NCBI GenBank assembly: GCA_030765645.1
Contig: JAVCCE010000011.1
Location: 62,001-126,000, forward strand
Source: Candidatus Hinthialibacter antarcticus
Lineage (GTDB): Bacteria > Hinthialibacterota > Hinthialibacteria > Hinthialibacterales > Hinthialibacteraceae
Length of the DNA: 64,000 nt
Direction: 5' to 3'
In this document: piece by piece, positions 1 through 7,798 of the stretch
Layout of the letters: the number at the start of each line of letters is the position of its first letter
Position numbering within the stretch: position 1 is the first letter of the stretch
Notes under the pieces: model-generated
Databases searched by the model: none
What the model was told of the DNA's origin: nothing
Seen by the model: the letters and a program-made list of their open reading frames with translations, nothing else
Translations under genes and position numbers: made by a program

Positions 1-687
1 GATATCGCTGGCGCCGACTGGGTTTCATTTAAGCGCAACCCCTGGGGAAAGTATCCCGGCTCGGCTGCTTCATCCTTTCGCGGACTTCCTAATTTGGTTT
101 GGCAGGGAGAAGACGACGGCGCCGGACATCCGGGACACGCAAAGTGCAAATCTTGGCTTTCAGGCAACCGCATTGTAAGCGAAAGCCTGAGCGGGAAATG
201 GCGATGGTCTTGGGAATTTTTTGACGACCACGCTGTCTTAGATATCACCAAAACTGATATGGAACGAACGTATTGGTTTCTTTATGAAGGAACGCCCGGC
301 GGCGTGTTTGATCCAGCCGGTTCTTATTTCGGAACGAACATGAGCGGCCCTTTAACGAAGACGCCTGACTTTTATGCGAAAACGATCATGGAAGGGCGAT
401 TTCAATGGATATATGCAGGCCATAACAATATGAACGCTGTGTTCTACATGGCGCAGTTAAAAGAAGACAACTTGGCGGACGTGATTTCATATCTGGGCGC
501 CAGCGATCAGGGCGTCAAGAGCGAAGATGGAATGACCGTGTTTGGATTTGGCCGGGCGAAAGATACCAAGCCGCTTCTGTCAGGCCCACAATCATTTGTC
601 ATTGGGTTTTATCCTGAGCAAATCAAGAATGAATCTCAACACGAAAGATTCGCGGAATTTTTAAATCAGCGCTTGGTGAAATTCTAA
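1..687 (+). CDS. C-terminal part of a secreted-type protein, 5' end outside window
   Basis: The frame is open from base 1 to the stop at 685-687 with no stop codon upstream, so this is the last 228 codons of a longer gene rather than a gene starting at the internal ATG at 94. The sequence is rich in aromatic residues and glycine (WQGEDDGAGHPGH, WFLYEGTPGGVFDPAGSYFG), which suggests a beta-sandwich carbohydrate-binding or glycan-processing domain. I do not recognise a named family and assign no activity. It ends just before a strong hairpin terminator and converges on the LamG gene. Confidence 0.7.
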   Translation, partial: DIAGADWVSFKRNPWGKYPGSAASSFRGLPNLVWQGEDDGAGHPGHAKCKSWLSGNRIVSESLSGKWRWSWEFFDDHAVLDITKTDMERTYWFLYEGTPGGVFDPAGSYFGTNMSGPLTKTPDFYAKTIMEGRFQWIYAGHNNMNAVFYMAQLKEDNLADVISYLGASDQGVKSEDGMTVFGFGRAKDTKPLLSGPQSFVIGFYPEQIKNESQHERFAEFLNQRLVKF

Positions 688-706
688 TCAATACCACCAA
701 AGAAAA

Positions 707-731
707 GGGGCAAGTGATTTTCACTTGCCCC
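707..731. terminator. Bidirectional intrinsic terminator
   Basis: A perfect 11-bp stem (GGGGCAAGTGA at 707-717, TCACTTGCCCC at 721-731) encloses a 3-base loop. It is preceded by an A-rich tract and followed by a T-rich tract. It lies between the convergent genes ending at 687 (+) and 757 (-) and can serve both. Confidence 0.85.
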
Positions 732-756
732 TTCATCATTATTCGATGAGTTTGGT

Positions 757-3519
757 TTAGTAGAGCATGAAGTCGCGAATCGCCGTGATATTGCCTTCGG
801 CTTTCATAATCGCCTGTATTTCAGCATTGGTCAGCCCGCGATCATAGATGCGAACTTCGTCAATCGCGCCAGTGAAGAAGTTATCCGTCGTACCCTGTAC
901 GCGCATGCCGATTCGGACTTCCTGGTCGGAGGTTTCGAGGCTGGCCGCTGTGTCCAGAACTAAAGTCGGGCCGCTGGCGTTGGTGCTTTTGGCGTCTTCT
1001 AAAAAGCCGTCAACATAATGCGTCACGTCTAACATCACGCCGCCTTCAACCGGGAAGGTTGATGCAACGAAGTGCCATTCGCCGTCGCTGACCACGGTCG
1101 AACCAATGTTAAACGAGCCTTGAATTTCCGTACGAAGCGCGCCCAACTGGCCGTTGCCCCCGTCGCTGTTAATACGGAAGTGATATTTTTGGCCTGTGCC
1201 GCCTGACAGCCCCCAACTGACAATGCCGTGCGTTGCGGTGTCAGTCGAGCGGATCCACGCGGTGATGGTGCGCTCCGCTGCGCCTGCGATGCCATACCAC
1301 TCGGGGATATACAACCCATCATCGCCGTCGAAGTCGAGCGCGGTCCCTTTTACGCCGGGAATCCATGCCGGGTCGCCGATAAACACTTCAGCGTTTCGGC
1401 CCTGGGGGGAGGAGTCAGCCGCAGTGGTCCCACTGCCGTCGTCCATCGTCCAATGACCGATTAGCCCTGATGTGATGTCTTGCGCATCAAGGACGCTATC
1501 CGGCAAGAAGCCTTTGGCAACGATGGTTAAGTCGCCCTGAATTTCAGCGCCGTTTCCGGTTCCAACAAAATCACCAGTCACAAACGTGACATCTGTTGGG
1601 GTGGGAGTCACCACTTCATACGTCAGTTGAGCGATACCGCTGAAATCAGAGGCTGTCCATACAATCGAGCCGTCGGCTTGCAGAACGGCTTCACCCGCGT
1701 TGACTTGAATGTTGCTGACCGCCCATCCTGCGGGCGGCGTTTCGACAACATTTAATGCGCCGGAATCATTTTGGAATATATCAACGGTTACGTTTAAGGC
1801 GGCGCCAAACCCAAGCGGGCCGCTGACTTGTTGGTCAATTGCGCGAGCGGCGGTGAAATTGATTTGAGTGATTACGACATCGGCGAATTCGCCAATGGCA
1901 ATTGAGCCGTCTTCATGAGACGTTACCGCCAAGCCGACCAGAACCGGGTCATCAAAGGGAAATTCGCGTTGATCAAATAGCGCCCAGTCGGCGCCGCCGT
2001 CTTCGGTTTCATATTCATAATAGGCCTGCATTACGTCGCCCAGGCGGCGCAGTTCGAGACCGCCAGTGGGGAAAATAACGCCAGGGGGCAGGGTTCCGCT
2101 TGGGTTGATGCGGTCAGCGTCAGGCAGGCTGACAGACGCGGCGTCAGCGGTGTCGCGCCATTGGACGTTCAGTAAAAAGTCAGGCCGGATCAACGCCATG
2201 TAATTCTTTGCGCCGGGTGAAAGGTCTTGTCTGATATGCGGCCCGGCTTTTACCCACTCATTAGTGCTGTCAAATGGGTCGGCAAAGGCAAGCGTTTTGA
2301 TGGTGAATGGCCCCGACATTTCTTTGAAGACAAAGTGAAATTCATCGCCCGCGCCCCAGATGTCGGCGCCGCTGCCTTCGACAGTATAAAAGTCGCCGTT
2401 GAAATCAGCGCTGCCCGGCGCGTCGACCTGCCCAATGTCAGCATGAAAATCAAATTCACCCACAGCGCCTTGCAACAGTGTGACCTGGAGGGCGCCGTCC
2501 GTAATCGAACCGCCGAGGTCTCCGGTAAATACATTGCTGCCGCCAATGGCAGCGTCTGTCGGGGTCGCATCATAAGAGACAGAGGTTGCGCTTCCGGTCA
2601 AAGTCCAAGTGATGGTATTTCCACTGACTTGGCCGTCGTCGCTGGCGTTGCTAGCTGTCCAACCATCGGGGATGGTCTCGGTCAGTGCGCCGGAGGCGCC
2701 GCCAACGTCGAGCGTAACCGTGATGGCGTCGCCGACAACCACCGAGTTAGCGCTGAATGTACGCAGGCCGGACGAAGGCGCTACCGCCGCGAGGTCAAAA
2801 AGCGCTTTGATGTCATCGGCGCTTAATGCGCGGCTATAAAGACGCACTTCATCTAATGAACCCACGATGATATCGCGTGTGGTCCCTTGAATGCGGCTGC
2901 CAAGGCTGACGTCGTCGCCTTCGGTGGTGTTAATCGCGAGGTCGGTTGCGCCGACCCATGACTGGCCGTCATCCACACCGTCAACATAATGTTTAACATC
3001 AGTGGGGAACTCGCCTTCAAACACCGAGGCGACTTGGTGCCATTGACCGTCATTGATGATCGTATTCGCAACGGTTTGGCTACCGTTATATTCGGTGCGG
3101 AGGGCGCCGATCACGCCGTTGGCTGCGTCTTCGTTAATGCGGAAGTGCCATTTTTCCCCGGTGTTGTTTGGGCCCCAGCCGACCAGGCCGTCGCCGATTT
3201 CAGTGGTTTTTACCCATAAGACGATGGTACGCGGCGCGTTGCCTTGAACGCCCTTCCATGGGACGGTTAAATCCGTCGATCCGTCAAAAAACAACCCGTT
3301 GCCGATACGCCCTGTGGCGGGGACGGGCGGGCCGCTGTCAACGACTGCATCGCGCCCGTTGCTTGACCCGTCAACGGCAACGCTATTCTCGAAGGTATCG
3401 AAACTCCAATAGCCTTCGAGGCCGGTGGTGATATCCTGGGCAAAGGCGTTTGGCAAAGCGCATAAGATTGGAATGATGACAATCAATGAAACGATAGGGC
3501 TAGGCATGCGGCTTAACAT
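757..3519 (-). CDS. Secreted protein with two LamG/concanavalin-like domains
   Basis: This is a 920-residue exported protein. Residues 1-27 form a Sec signal peptide (basic start, hydrophobic core, cut near AFA-Q). A LamG-type jelly-roll domain follows at about 30-240 (GYWSFD..., then DEVRLYSRALSADDIKALF), and a second copy lies at about 685-915 (GHWTMDD..., DEVRIYDRGLTNAEIQAIM). Between them are Ig-like or DUF11-like beta repeats. LamG domains usually bind carbohydrate or matrix, so a surface binding or adhesion role is likely; no catalytic motif is visible. The start at 3519 is supported by an AAGGGGAT ribosome site about six bases upstream. The last residues are short and aromatic (RDFMLY). 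Confidence 0.8.
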   Translation of the reverse strand: MLSRMPSPIVSLIVIIPILCALPNAFAQDITTGLEGYWSFDTFENSVAVDGSSNGRDAVVDSGPPVPATGRIGNGLFFDGSTDLTVPWKGVQGNAPRTIVLWVKTTEIGDGLVGWGPNNTGEKWHFRINEDAANGVIGALRTEYNGSQTVANTIINDGQWHQVASVFEGEFPTDVKHYVDGVDDGQSWVGATDLAINTTEGDDVSLGSRIQGTTRDIIVGSLDEVRLYSRALSADDIKALFDLAAVAPSSGLRTFSANSVVVGDAITVTLDVGGASGALTETIPDGWTASNASDDGQVSGNTITWTLTGSATSVSYDATPTDAAIGGSNVFTGDLGGSITDGALQVTLLQGAVGEFDFHADIGQVDAPGSADFNGDFYTVEGSGADIWGAGDEFHFVFKEMSGPFTIKTLAFADPFDSTNEWVKAGPHIRQDLSPGAKNYMALIRPDFLLNVQWRDTADAASVSLPDADRINPSGTLPPGVIFPTGGLELRRLGDVMQAYYEYETEDGGADWALFDQREFPFDDPVLVGLAVTSHEDGSIAIGEFADVVITQINFTAARAIDQQVSGPLGFGAALNVTVDIFQNDSGALNVVETPPAGWAVSNIQVNAGEAVLQADGSIVWTASDFSGIAQLTYEVVTPTPTDVTFVTGDFVGTGNGAEIQGDLTIVAKGFLPDSVLDAQDITSGLIGHWTMDDGSGTTAADSSPQGRNAEVFIGDPAWIPGVKGTALDFDGDDGLYIPEWYGIAGAAERTITAWIRSTDTATHGIVSWGLSGGTGQKYHFRINSDGGNGQLGALRTEIQGSFNIGSTVVSDGEWHFVASTFPVEGGVMLDVTHYVDGFLEDAKSTNASGPTLVLDTAASLETSDQEVRIGMRVQGTTDNFFTGAIDEVRIYDRGLTNAEIQAIMKAEGNITAIRDFMLY

Positions 3520-4121
3520 TGGTTATCCCCTTTTATCTTAGAGAAAGCAAACAGTAATCTAGCGATTTAATTTTCCAAGAATCGCACATTCAAAAATCCA
3601 TGTCAATAGTTAGAAATATGAAACCTGCATCCATGATTATTGAATTTAATTTTTCATCTATTTAATCTAAATTCGGGTTTAATTCCCCGCCCCTTGGGGC
3701 GCAAGAAATACTTGTAGCCATCTCAAAATAATTTGTACTTTCGTTGCGAAAGGCATGGGTACAACTCTGCTTGCTTCGGTGCGGGCTTTCAGGCCCTTAT
3801 GCACAGGCGCTCCCAGAGTTGCACCCATGCCAGAATTGGTTTGTCGATTTTTGAACTGCCGGAATCCCATCTCGTACTCAATTGTTTTTGAGATGGCTTC
3901 TACAGCGTTTGACAACCCCGCTGCTTGCGGCGGGGTTATTCATTTGACTATAACTGAAGAATGAATTTGCGCAGAATTTTGGAACGTTCGTGGTACGCCA
4001 TTCGGTTATCTTCTCATTCAATTTCTGAATGGCATCAAGGAAGTAACAAGTCCCCCTGTCACACAGCCTGGATACAGCCCATCAATATCAATCGTTCGAA
4101 ATGACAATGCAAAGTTCTGTC
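3520..4121. other. 602-base intergenic region between divergent-facing signals of two leftward genes
   Basis: Bases 3520-3680 form an AT-rich leader upstream of the LamG gene. Bases 3716-3898 are the nested inverted-repeat element described separately. A G+C-rich hairpin (AACCCCGC paired with GCGGGGTT) lies near 3924-3947. I see nothing recognisable from 3965 to 4121. The two short ORFs across 3679-3964 lie inside the inverted repeats and are not convincing genes. Confidence 0.5.
3716..3898. repeat. Nested inverted-repeat element, MITE- or REP-like
   Basis: The outer arms are AGCCATCTCAAAA at 3716-3728 and its exact reverse complement TTTTGAGATGGCT at 3886-3898. Inside them lies an 18-bp pair with one mismatch (GGCATGGGTACAACTCTG at 3752-3769, CAGAGTTGCACCCATGCC at 3814-3831). 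Its loop carries a third small hairpin (GGGC TTTCAG GCCC, 3783-3796). This architecture fits a miniature mobile element or a long structured RNA. No transposase gene is nearby. Confidence 0.6.
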
Positions 4122-5501
4122 TTATTCTTGTTTGTGAACATCCTCGATCCAAGCCTCATGAAGGCGAACCATTCGTTTGACGATATCTGGATGTTGCTCT
4201 GCCAGGTTGGTCATTTCAGTGATGTCTTGTGAAAGATTACACAAAAACAATTTATCCTCATCTGTGATTTTCGCTTTGTTCGATGTATCTTGCGGATTGC
4301 CCAGTAGTTTCCAATCCCCCTGCCTGACAGCCCAGCTGTCCTTGCCGGTTTGCCAATGAAACACATGATGCTGCGACGGTTCATTGGGGGATTTCAAGAC
4401 CGGAACAAGGCTCTTGCCGTCTAACTTGTGCGTCGCAGGCGTGATCCCGCACAAGTCTTGAATCGTAGGGAACCAATCGCACCCCGTCGCCAATTGCTCG
4501 CGCACAGCGTTTTCTTCAATATGCCCAGGCCAGCTGACGATGGCCGGTACGCGAATGCCGCCCTCAAATAGGCTAAACTTGGCGCCTCGATACGGCCCCG
4601 CGTCTCCACCTCCGCCGCCAGTGCGAATTTCGGTTGAATGACCATGATCCGATTGAAAAATAATGATGGTGTCTTCGGTCAATCCGAGCGCATCGAGGTG
4701 GCCCACGACTTCACCGATCATCTCATCCATCGTCGATACAAATGCAGCGTAGCCGTTTCGCGGGGGTTCCAAGTGTTCATATTTTTTGCGCCACTTTTCC
4801 TTCCCCTGTAATGGGTAATGCGGGAAATTAATCGCCCAATATAAAAAAAACGGCTCGTCTTTTTTCTCTGTGATAAATTGCTTACATTCATCCACCATCA
4901 AGTCGCCGAAAAATTCGCCGTCATTCCAGACTTCTTCGCCGTTGCGCCAAAGGTCGTGACGGTTAGGCCCGTTCCAATAAAAGAAATGCGAATAGTTATC
5001 AATACACCCCCCCATGTGTCCAAACGAGTCATCAAAGCCCTGTCCGTTCGGCATGGTCTCAGGCGTGTAACCCAGGTGCCATTTTCCTACATGTCCGGCG
5101 GCATACCCAGCGCCGTTCATCATCTCGGCAATGGTGATCTGTTCGGTTGGCATTCCGGCATGGCCTTTTGATGACGACGCATTACCCGATAAGCCAGCGC
5201 GCTGCGGGTATCGCCCGGTCATCAAGGCCGCGCGCGGGGGAGAACAAACCGGCGCGGCCGCATAAAACTGCATGAAGCGGGTCCCGCGCTTCGCCAGCGC
5301 ATCCAGGTTTGGCGTGATTAAATCTTTGGCGCCATACGTGTTGATATCAATTGAGCCTTGATCGTCAGCAAAGATCAAAACCACGTTCGGTTTTTTTTGC
5401 GCGCCTTGAGAAAAGTTGCCATGGAGCACCGGAGCCAACAAAGCCGCTCCGCCTGCGCCCATCTTCGTCAAAAACTGTCGCCGATTGTCCATCGTTTTCA
5501 T
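4122..5501 (-). CDS. Tat-exported arylsulfatase-family sulfatase
   Basis: This is a 459-residue type I sulfatase that would hydrolyse a sulfate ester outside the cytoplasm. A twin-arginine signal (NRRQFLTKMGAGGAALLAP) occupies residues 6-24. Metal ligands appear in FADDQG (D46, D47) and FQSDHGHS. The formylglycine signature CSPPR starts at C86, matching the CxPxR rule, so it needs a formylglycine-generating enzyme, not seen in this window. ATG 5501 is preferred over the longer reading because of the AAGGAA site just upstream. It lies 107 bases downstream of iolB on the same strand, so it may be co-transcribed with the inositol genes. The substrate cannot be read from sequence. Confidence 0.88.
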   Translation of the reverse strand: MKTMDNRRQFLTKMGAGGAALLAPVLHGNFSQGAQKKPNVVLIFADDQGSIDINTYGAKDLITPNLDALAKRGTRFMQFYAAAPVCSPPRAALMTGRYPQRAGLSGNASSSKGHAGMPTEQITIAEMMNGAGYAAGHVGKWHLGYTPETMPNGQGFDDSFGHMGGCIDNYSHFFYWNGPNRHDLWRNGEEVWNDGEFFGDLMVDECKQFITEKKDEPFFLYWAINFPHYPLQGKEKWRKKYEHLEPPRNGYAAFVSTMDEMIGEVVGHLDALGLTEDTIIIFQSDHGHSTEIRTGGGGGDAGPYRGAKFSLFEGGIRVPAIVSWPGHIEENAVREQLATGCDWFPTIQDLCGITPATHKLDGKSLVPVLKSPNEPSQHHVFHWQTGKDSWAVRQGDWKLLGNPQDTSNKAKITDEDKLFLCNLSQDITEMTNLAEQHPDIVKRMVRLHEAWIEDVHKQE

Positions 5502-5608
5502 TTTGGGTTCCTTCGGGCCTGCCCATAACCTGGAACAGGGAGAATCGTTTCCGGCGGCGAGAACCACCCTGGTCATAGAATCCTGGCAGCCGATGTGTTA
5601 CTAAAACG

Positions 5609-6382
5609 CTAACTCAACAACGACTCGAATGGCGGCGTAAACTCGAAGCCCGTATACGGTTCATCCGGCAAGTGGCAAATCGTCCAAAGATAATACATGT
5701 GAAACCCAGGCGCAGAGGCTTGAGAGTGGTCGCGCTCGCCTGTGATTCGAAGTAAATCGTGGTTTTTTATTTTGAATACTTCTTCGCCCAGTTCACCGTG
5801 GCCATAACCCCAGTCCGGCTCAAAGCGATAATAATATAACTCCGGTTGGGTATGATGGTGCGGCGGATAGCTGCTCCAACGTCCGGGAAAATTCACAACC
5901 TCGCCTAAAACCAGATTGGCTTCGGGCGGCGCATTTCGTCGATCAAATACGCAACGGACGATGCGATAACTTGCGTCATCCAACATCCCTTTGCCGCGAT
6001 GTTCGTTTTCGACTTCATCCGGCAAATAGATTTTTTGCGGAAATGATTTTGAATTCTGCGTTTTTATAATGGCAAGTTCTGTTCGATTCGATGCCTTTAC
6101 CGTCACTTCTTCGCCTGCGGGCGAATGGACGGACGTTGGCGCCTGCTCGATCCAAGATGTCCGGTCAAATGCCGCGCGGTTTTTTTTCGTTATGACTTCA
6201 CCGTTTCCATTTAATACGAGAATCGCCGATTCCTGCGCGTCATAAGCGAATGATTGCGACTGGCCTGGTTCCATGACGAAAATGCCAAAGTCTAATTGCG
6301 TGTCAGAATCGTTTTCTTGAAAAAGGTTCCAGCCAGTGTTCAAAGGCTTATTTCGATATGGCGCTAATAGATCATCAGACAT
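5609..6382 (-). CDS. iolB: 5-deoxy-glucuronate isomerase
   Basis: IolB converts 5-deoxy-D-glucuronate to 2-deoxy-5-keto-D-gluconate in myo-inositol breakdown. The 257-residue product is a bicupin like its homologues. The metal-binding segment SSYPPHHHTQPELYYY gives H175-H177 and E181. The start at 6382 is chosen because GGGGAT lies directly upstream, whereas the Met four codons earlier lacks a site. It is 36 bases downstream of the transaldolase-family gene and reads toward the sulfatase, forming a leftward operon. Its product is exactly the compound for which no IolC or IolJ is encoded here. Confidence 0.88.
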   Translation of the reverse strand: MSDDLLAPYRNKPLNTGWNLFQENDSDTQLDFGIFVMEPGQSQSFAYDAQESAILVLNGNGEVITKKNRAAFDRTSWIEQAPTSVHSPAGEEVTVKASNRTELAIIKTQNSKSFPQKIYLPDEVENEHRGKGMLDDASYRIVRCVFDRRNAPPEANLVLGEVVNFPGRWSSYPPHHHTQPELYYYRFEPDWGYGHGELGEEVFKIKNHDLLRITGERDHSQASAPGFHMYYLWTICHLPDEPYTGFEFTPPFESLLS

Positions 6383-6418
6383 TTTTATCCCCATAGAATC
6401 AATAAAAATTTCACTGCT

Positions 6419-7507
6419 TTATTTAACGTCGGGGCTTGCGATCATCCGGTTGCGAATGACCTGCACCAAGGAATCATATCCTTCTAGAAACTGCCGAAGC
6501 GTACGCCGATTGGGACCGAAATCATCAAATTCTTCCGGCGACATGCCGTCATTTGCGTATGCTTTTTCAAAGTCAGAAAATTTGCGTCTTAACTCATCGA
6601 CCACTTTCGGATCAACTGGATTATCAATACGAGGTTCGGCTGATATATCCGATTGGTTGAATCGCACCTGCCATTCATAAGGAATCGAGACGACCAGGTC
6701 GCCGCCGATAAATTCCGACCAGTGCATGTGGCAGCGGTAGGCCGCCGCAAGCAGACGGGAGCGATACCCGCGCTCTTGATAGACTTGATACGCCTGTTTC
6801 ATAATGGCGACGCCAGCGTAATTGAAATATCCGGGGTCAGTGGTAATATCGTCCCGGTCCGCCTGAAAGCGCAACCAGTCGTCAATGCGTCCGACCATGA
6901 TGGTACACACTGGCGACATGCCGCTCACGTCATGGCCTTCCGCTTCGCGCCGTTTCAAACCGCGCTCAACCGCCTCGGCGACGGCAAGCGTTTGCGGGAC
7001 CGAAAAACTGACGGTCGCGTTAATATTCACGCCGCGATAGGTCGCTTCTTCGATGGCTTTCACGCCGACGGAGGTAACCGGAATCTTGACTTGCATGTTC
7101 GGCGCCAGCGTATTGAAATAACACGCCTGCTCAACCATACGTTCTTGATTGAACGCATATTTGGGGTTGGTCTGGATGGATAAGCGCCCCTTCATGCCTT
7201 TGTGTTCTTTGAACGCAGGCTCAAGCAATGACGCTCCTTTGACCGCGAGCGCTTCAATCAGTTGCCAGGTAATTTCATCTTCGCTGCGGTCGGGCGATTC
7301 CTGAATCATTTCAGAAAGCTGGTCAGACCAAAGGGGCATCTCTTTCTTCAACACATTGCCGACAATCACTGGGTTGGTGGTTGCTCCAACGCCGCCATGA
7401 CTGATGGTGTAATTCAGTTCTTCGATAGAACATGAATCATTCCAAAGATCCGTCGGCGTTGTACAAGTCATTTCATGGAGAGGGCTTTTATAAACGAGTT
7501 GGTTCAT
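6419..7507 (-). CDS. Transaldolase-family protein with FSA-like Gln in the active site
   Basis: This 362-residue protein is a class I (Schiff-base) aldolase-fold enzyme of the transaldolase family. The catalytic lysine is K141 in MQVKIPVT. The family TTNP motif is at 43-46, and D24 (LWNDS) fits the conserved Asp near the N terminus. The strand-end motif VGRIDDW is also present. At the position of the E. coli TalB catalytic Glu96 (TalB STEVD) it has Q112 (SIQTN), as in fructose-6-phosphate aldolase. The TalB Phe178 position appears to be Met. It sits directly upstream of iolB and divergent from iolA. I infer that it cleaves 2-deoxy-5-keto-gluconate, or transfers its three-carbon ketol unit, to release malonate semialdehyde. 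ATG 7507 is preferred over an upstream extension. Confidence 0.8.
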   Translation of the reverse strand: MNQLVYKSPLHEMTCTTPTDLWNDSCSIEELNYTISHGGVGATTNPVIVGNVLKKEMPLWSDQLSEMIQESPDRSEDEITWQLIEALAVKGASLLEPAFKEHKGMKGRLSIQTNPKYAFNQERMVEQACYFNTLAPNMQVKIPVTSVGVKAIEEATYRGVNINATVSFSVPQTLAVAEAVERGLKRREAEGHDVSGMSPVCTIMVGRIDDWLRFQADRDDITTDPGYFNYAGVAIMKQAYQVYQERGYRSRLLAAAYRCHMHWSEFIGGDLVVSIPYEWQVRFNQSDISAEPRIDNPVDPKVVDELRRKFSDFEKAYANDGMSPEEFDDFGPNRRTLRQFLEGYDSLVQVIRNRMIASPDVK

Positions 7508-7688
7508 TTTTATTTTCCAATTGCAGAAACGCGAGATACACAAATTGCCAGGTTGCTTGTTTCGCAGGTGAAGTTACATGATGGATCATAAAGGAGAATC
7601 AAGCTGCTTGACAACCCCTTTCGTGGCATCATTTTCACGGTTTATCCATACAATTACAAATTTACGTTCTAACAAACTCATAATTACG

Positions 7689-7717
7689 TTGACCTTCCTT
7701 TTTCTTCGTATTAGCAT
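7689..7717 (+). promoter_or_regulatory. Candidate sigma70-type promoter for iolA
   Basis: TTGACC (7689-7694) is followed after 17 bases by TAGCAT (7712-7717), matching the consensus boxes at 5/6 and 4/6. It lies about 80 bases upstream of iolA in the 291-base divergent region between it and the leftward transaldolase-family gene. No convincing operator palindrome was seen in this region. Confidence 0.4.
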
Positions 7718-7798
7718 GAATGACTTGAAAAAGAGGATTGTATGCAATGCAATGAAATACTGATTAACGTGGTTGCAATCTAAGGGAGAGTATTGAGA

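Noticed and set aside
2227..2826. 199-residue plus-strand frame inside the LamG gene
   Set aside because: It is a shadow of the leftward LamG coding sequence, which has a signal peptide and recognisable domains.
3679..3964. Two short opposite-strand frames of 78 and 69 residues
   Set aside because: Both lie inside the nested inverted repeats, so their openness follows from the repeat structure rather than coding.
6419..7507. Sulfoquinovose transaldolase (sulfo-TAL pathway) as the role of this locus
   Set aside because: The neighbouring sulfatase and transaldolase could suggest it, but IolB, IolD, IolE, IolG and the CoA-acylating IolA fit inositol breakdown, and no sulfoquinovosidase is present.
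7578..7763. 61-residue frame in the divergent region between the transaldolase-family gene and iolA
   Set aside because: It has an AGGTGAAG site close to its ATG, but its composition looks like translated AT-rich spacer, it covers the iolA promoter candidate, and it has no recognisable feature.
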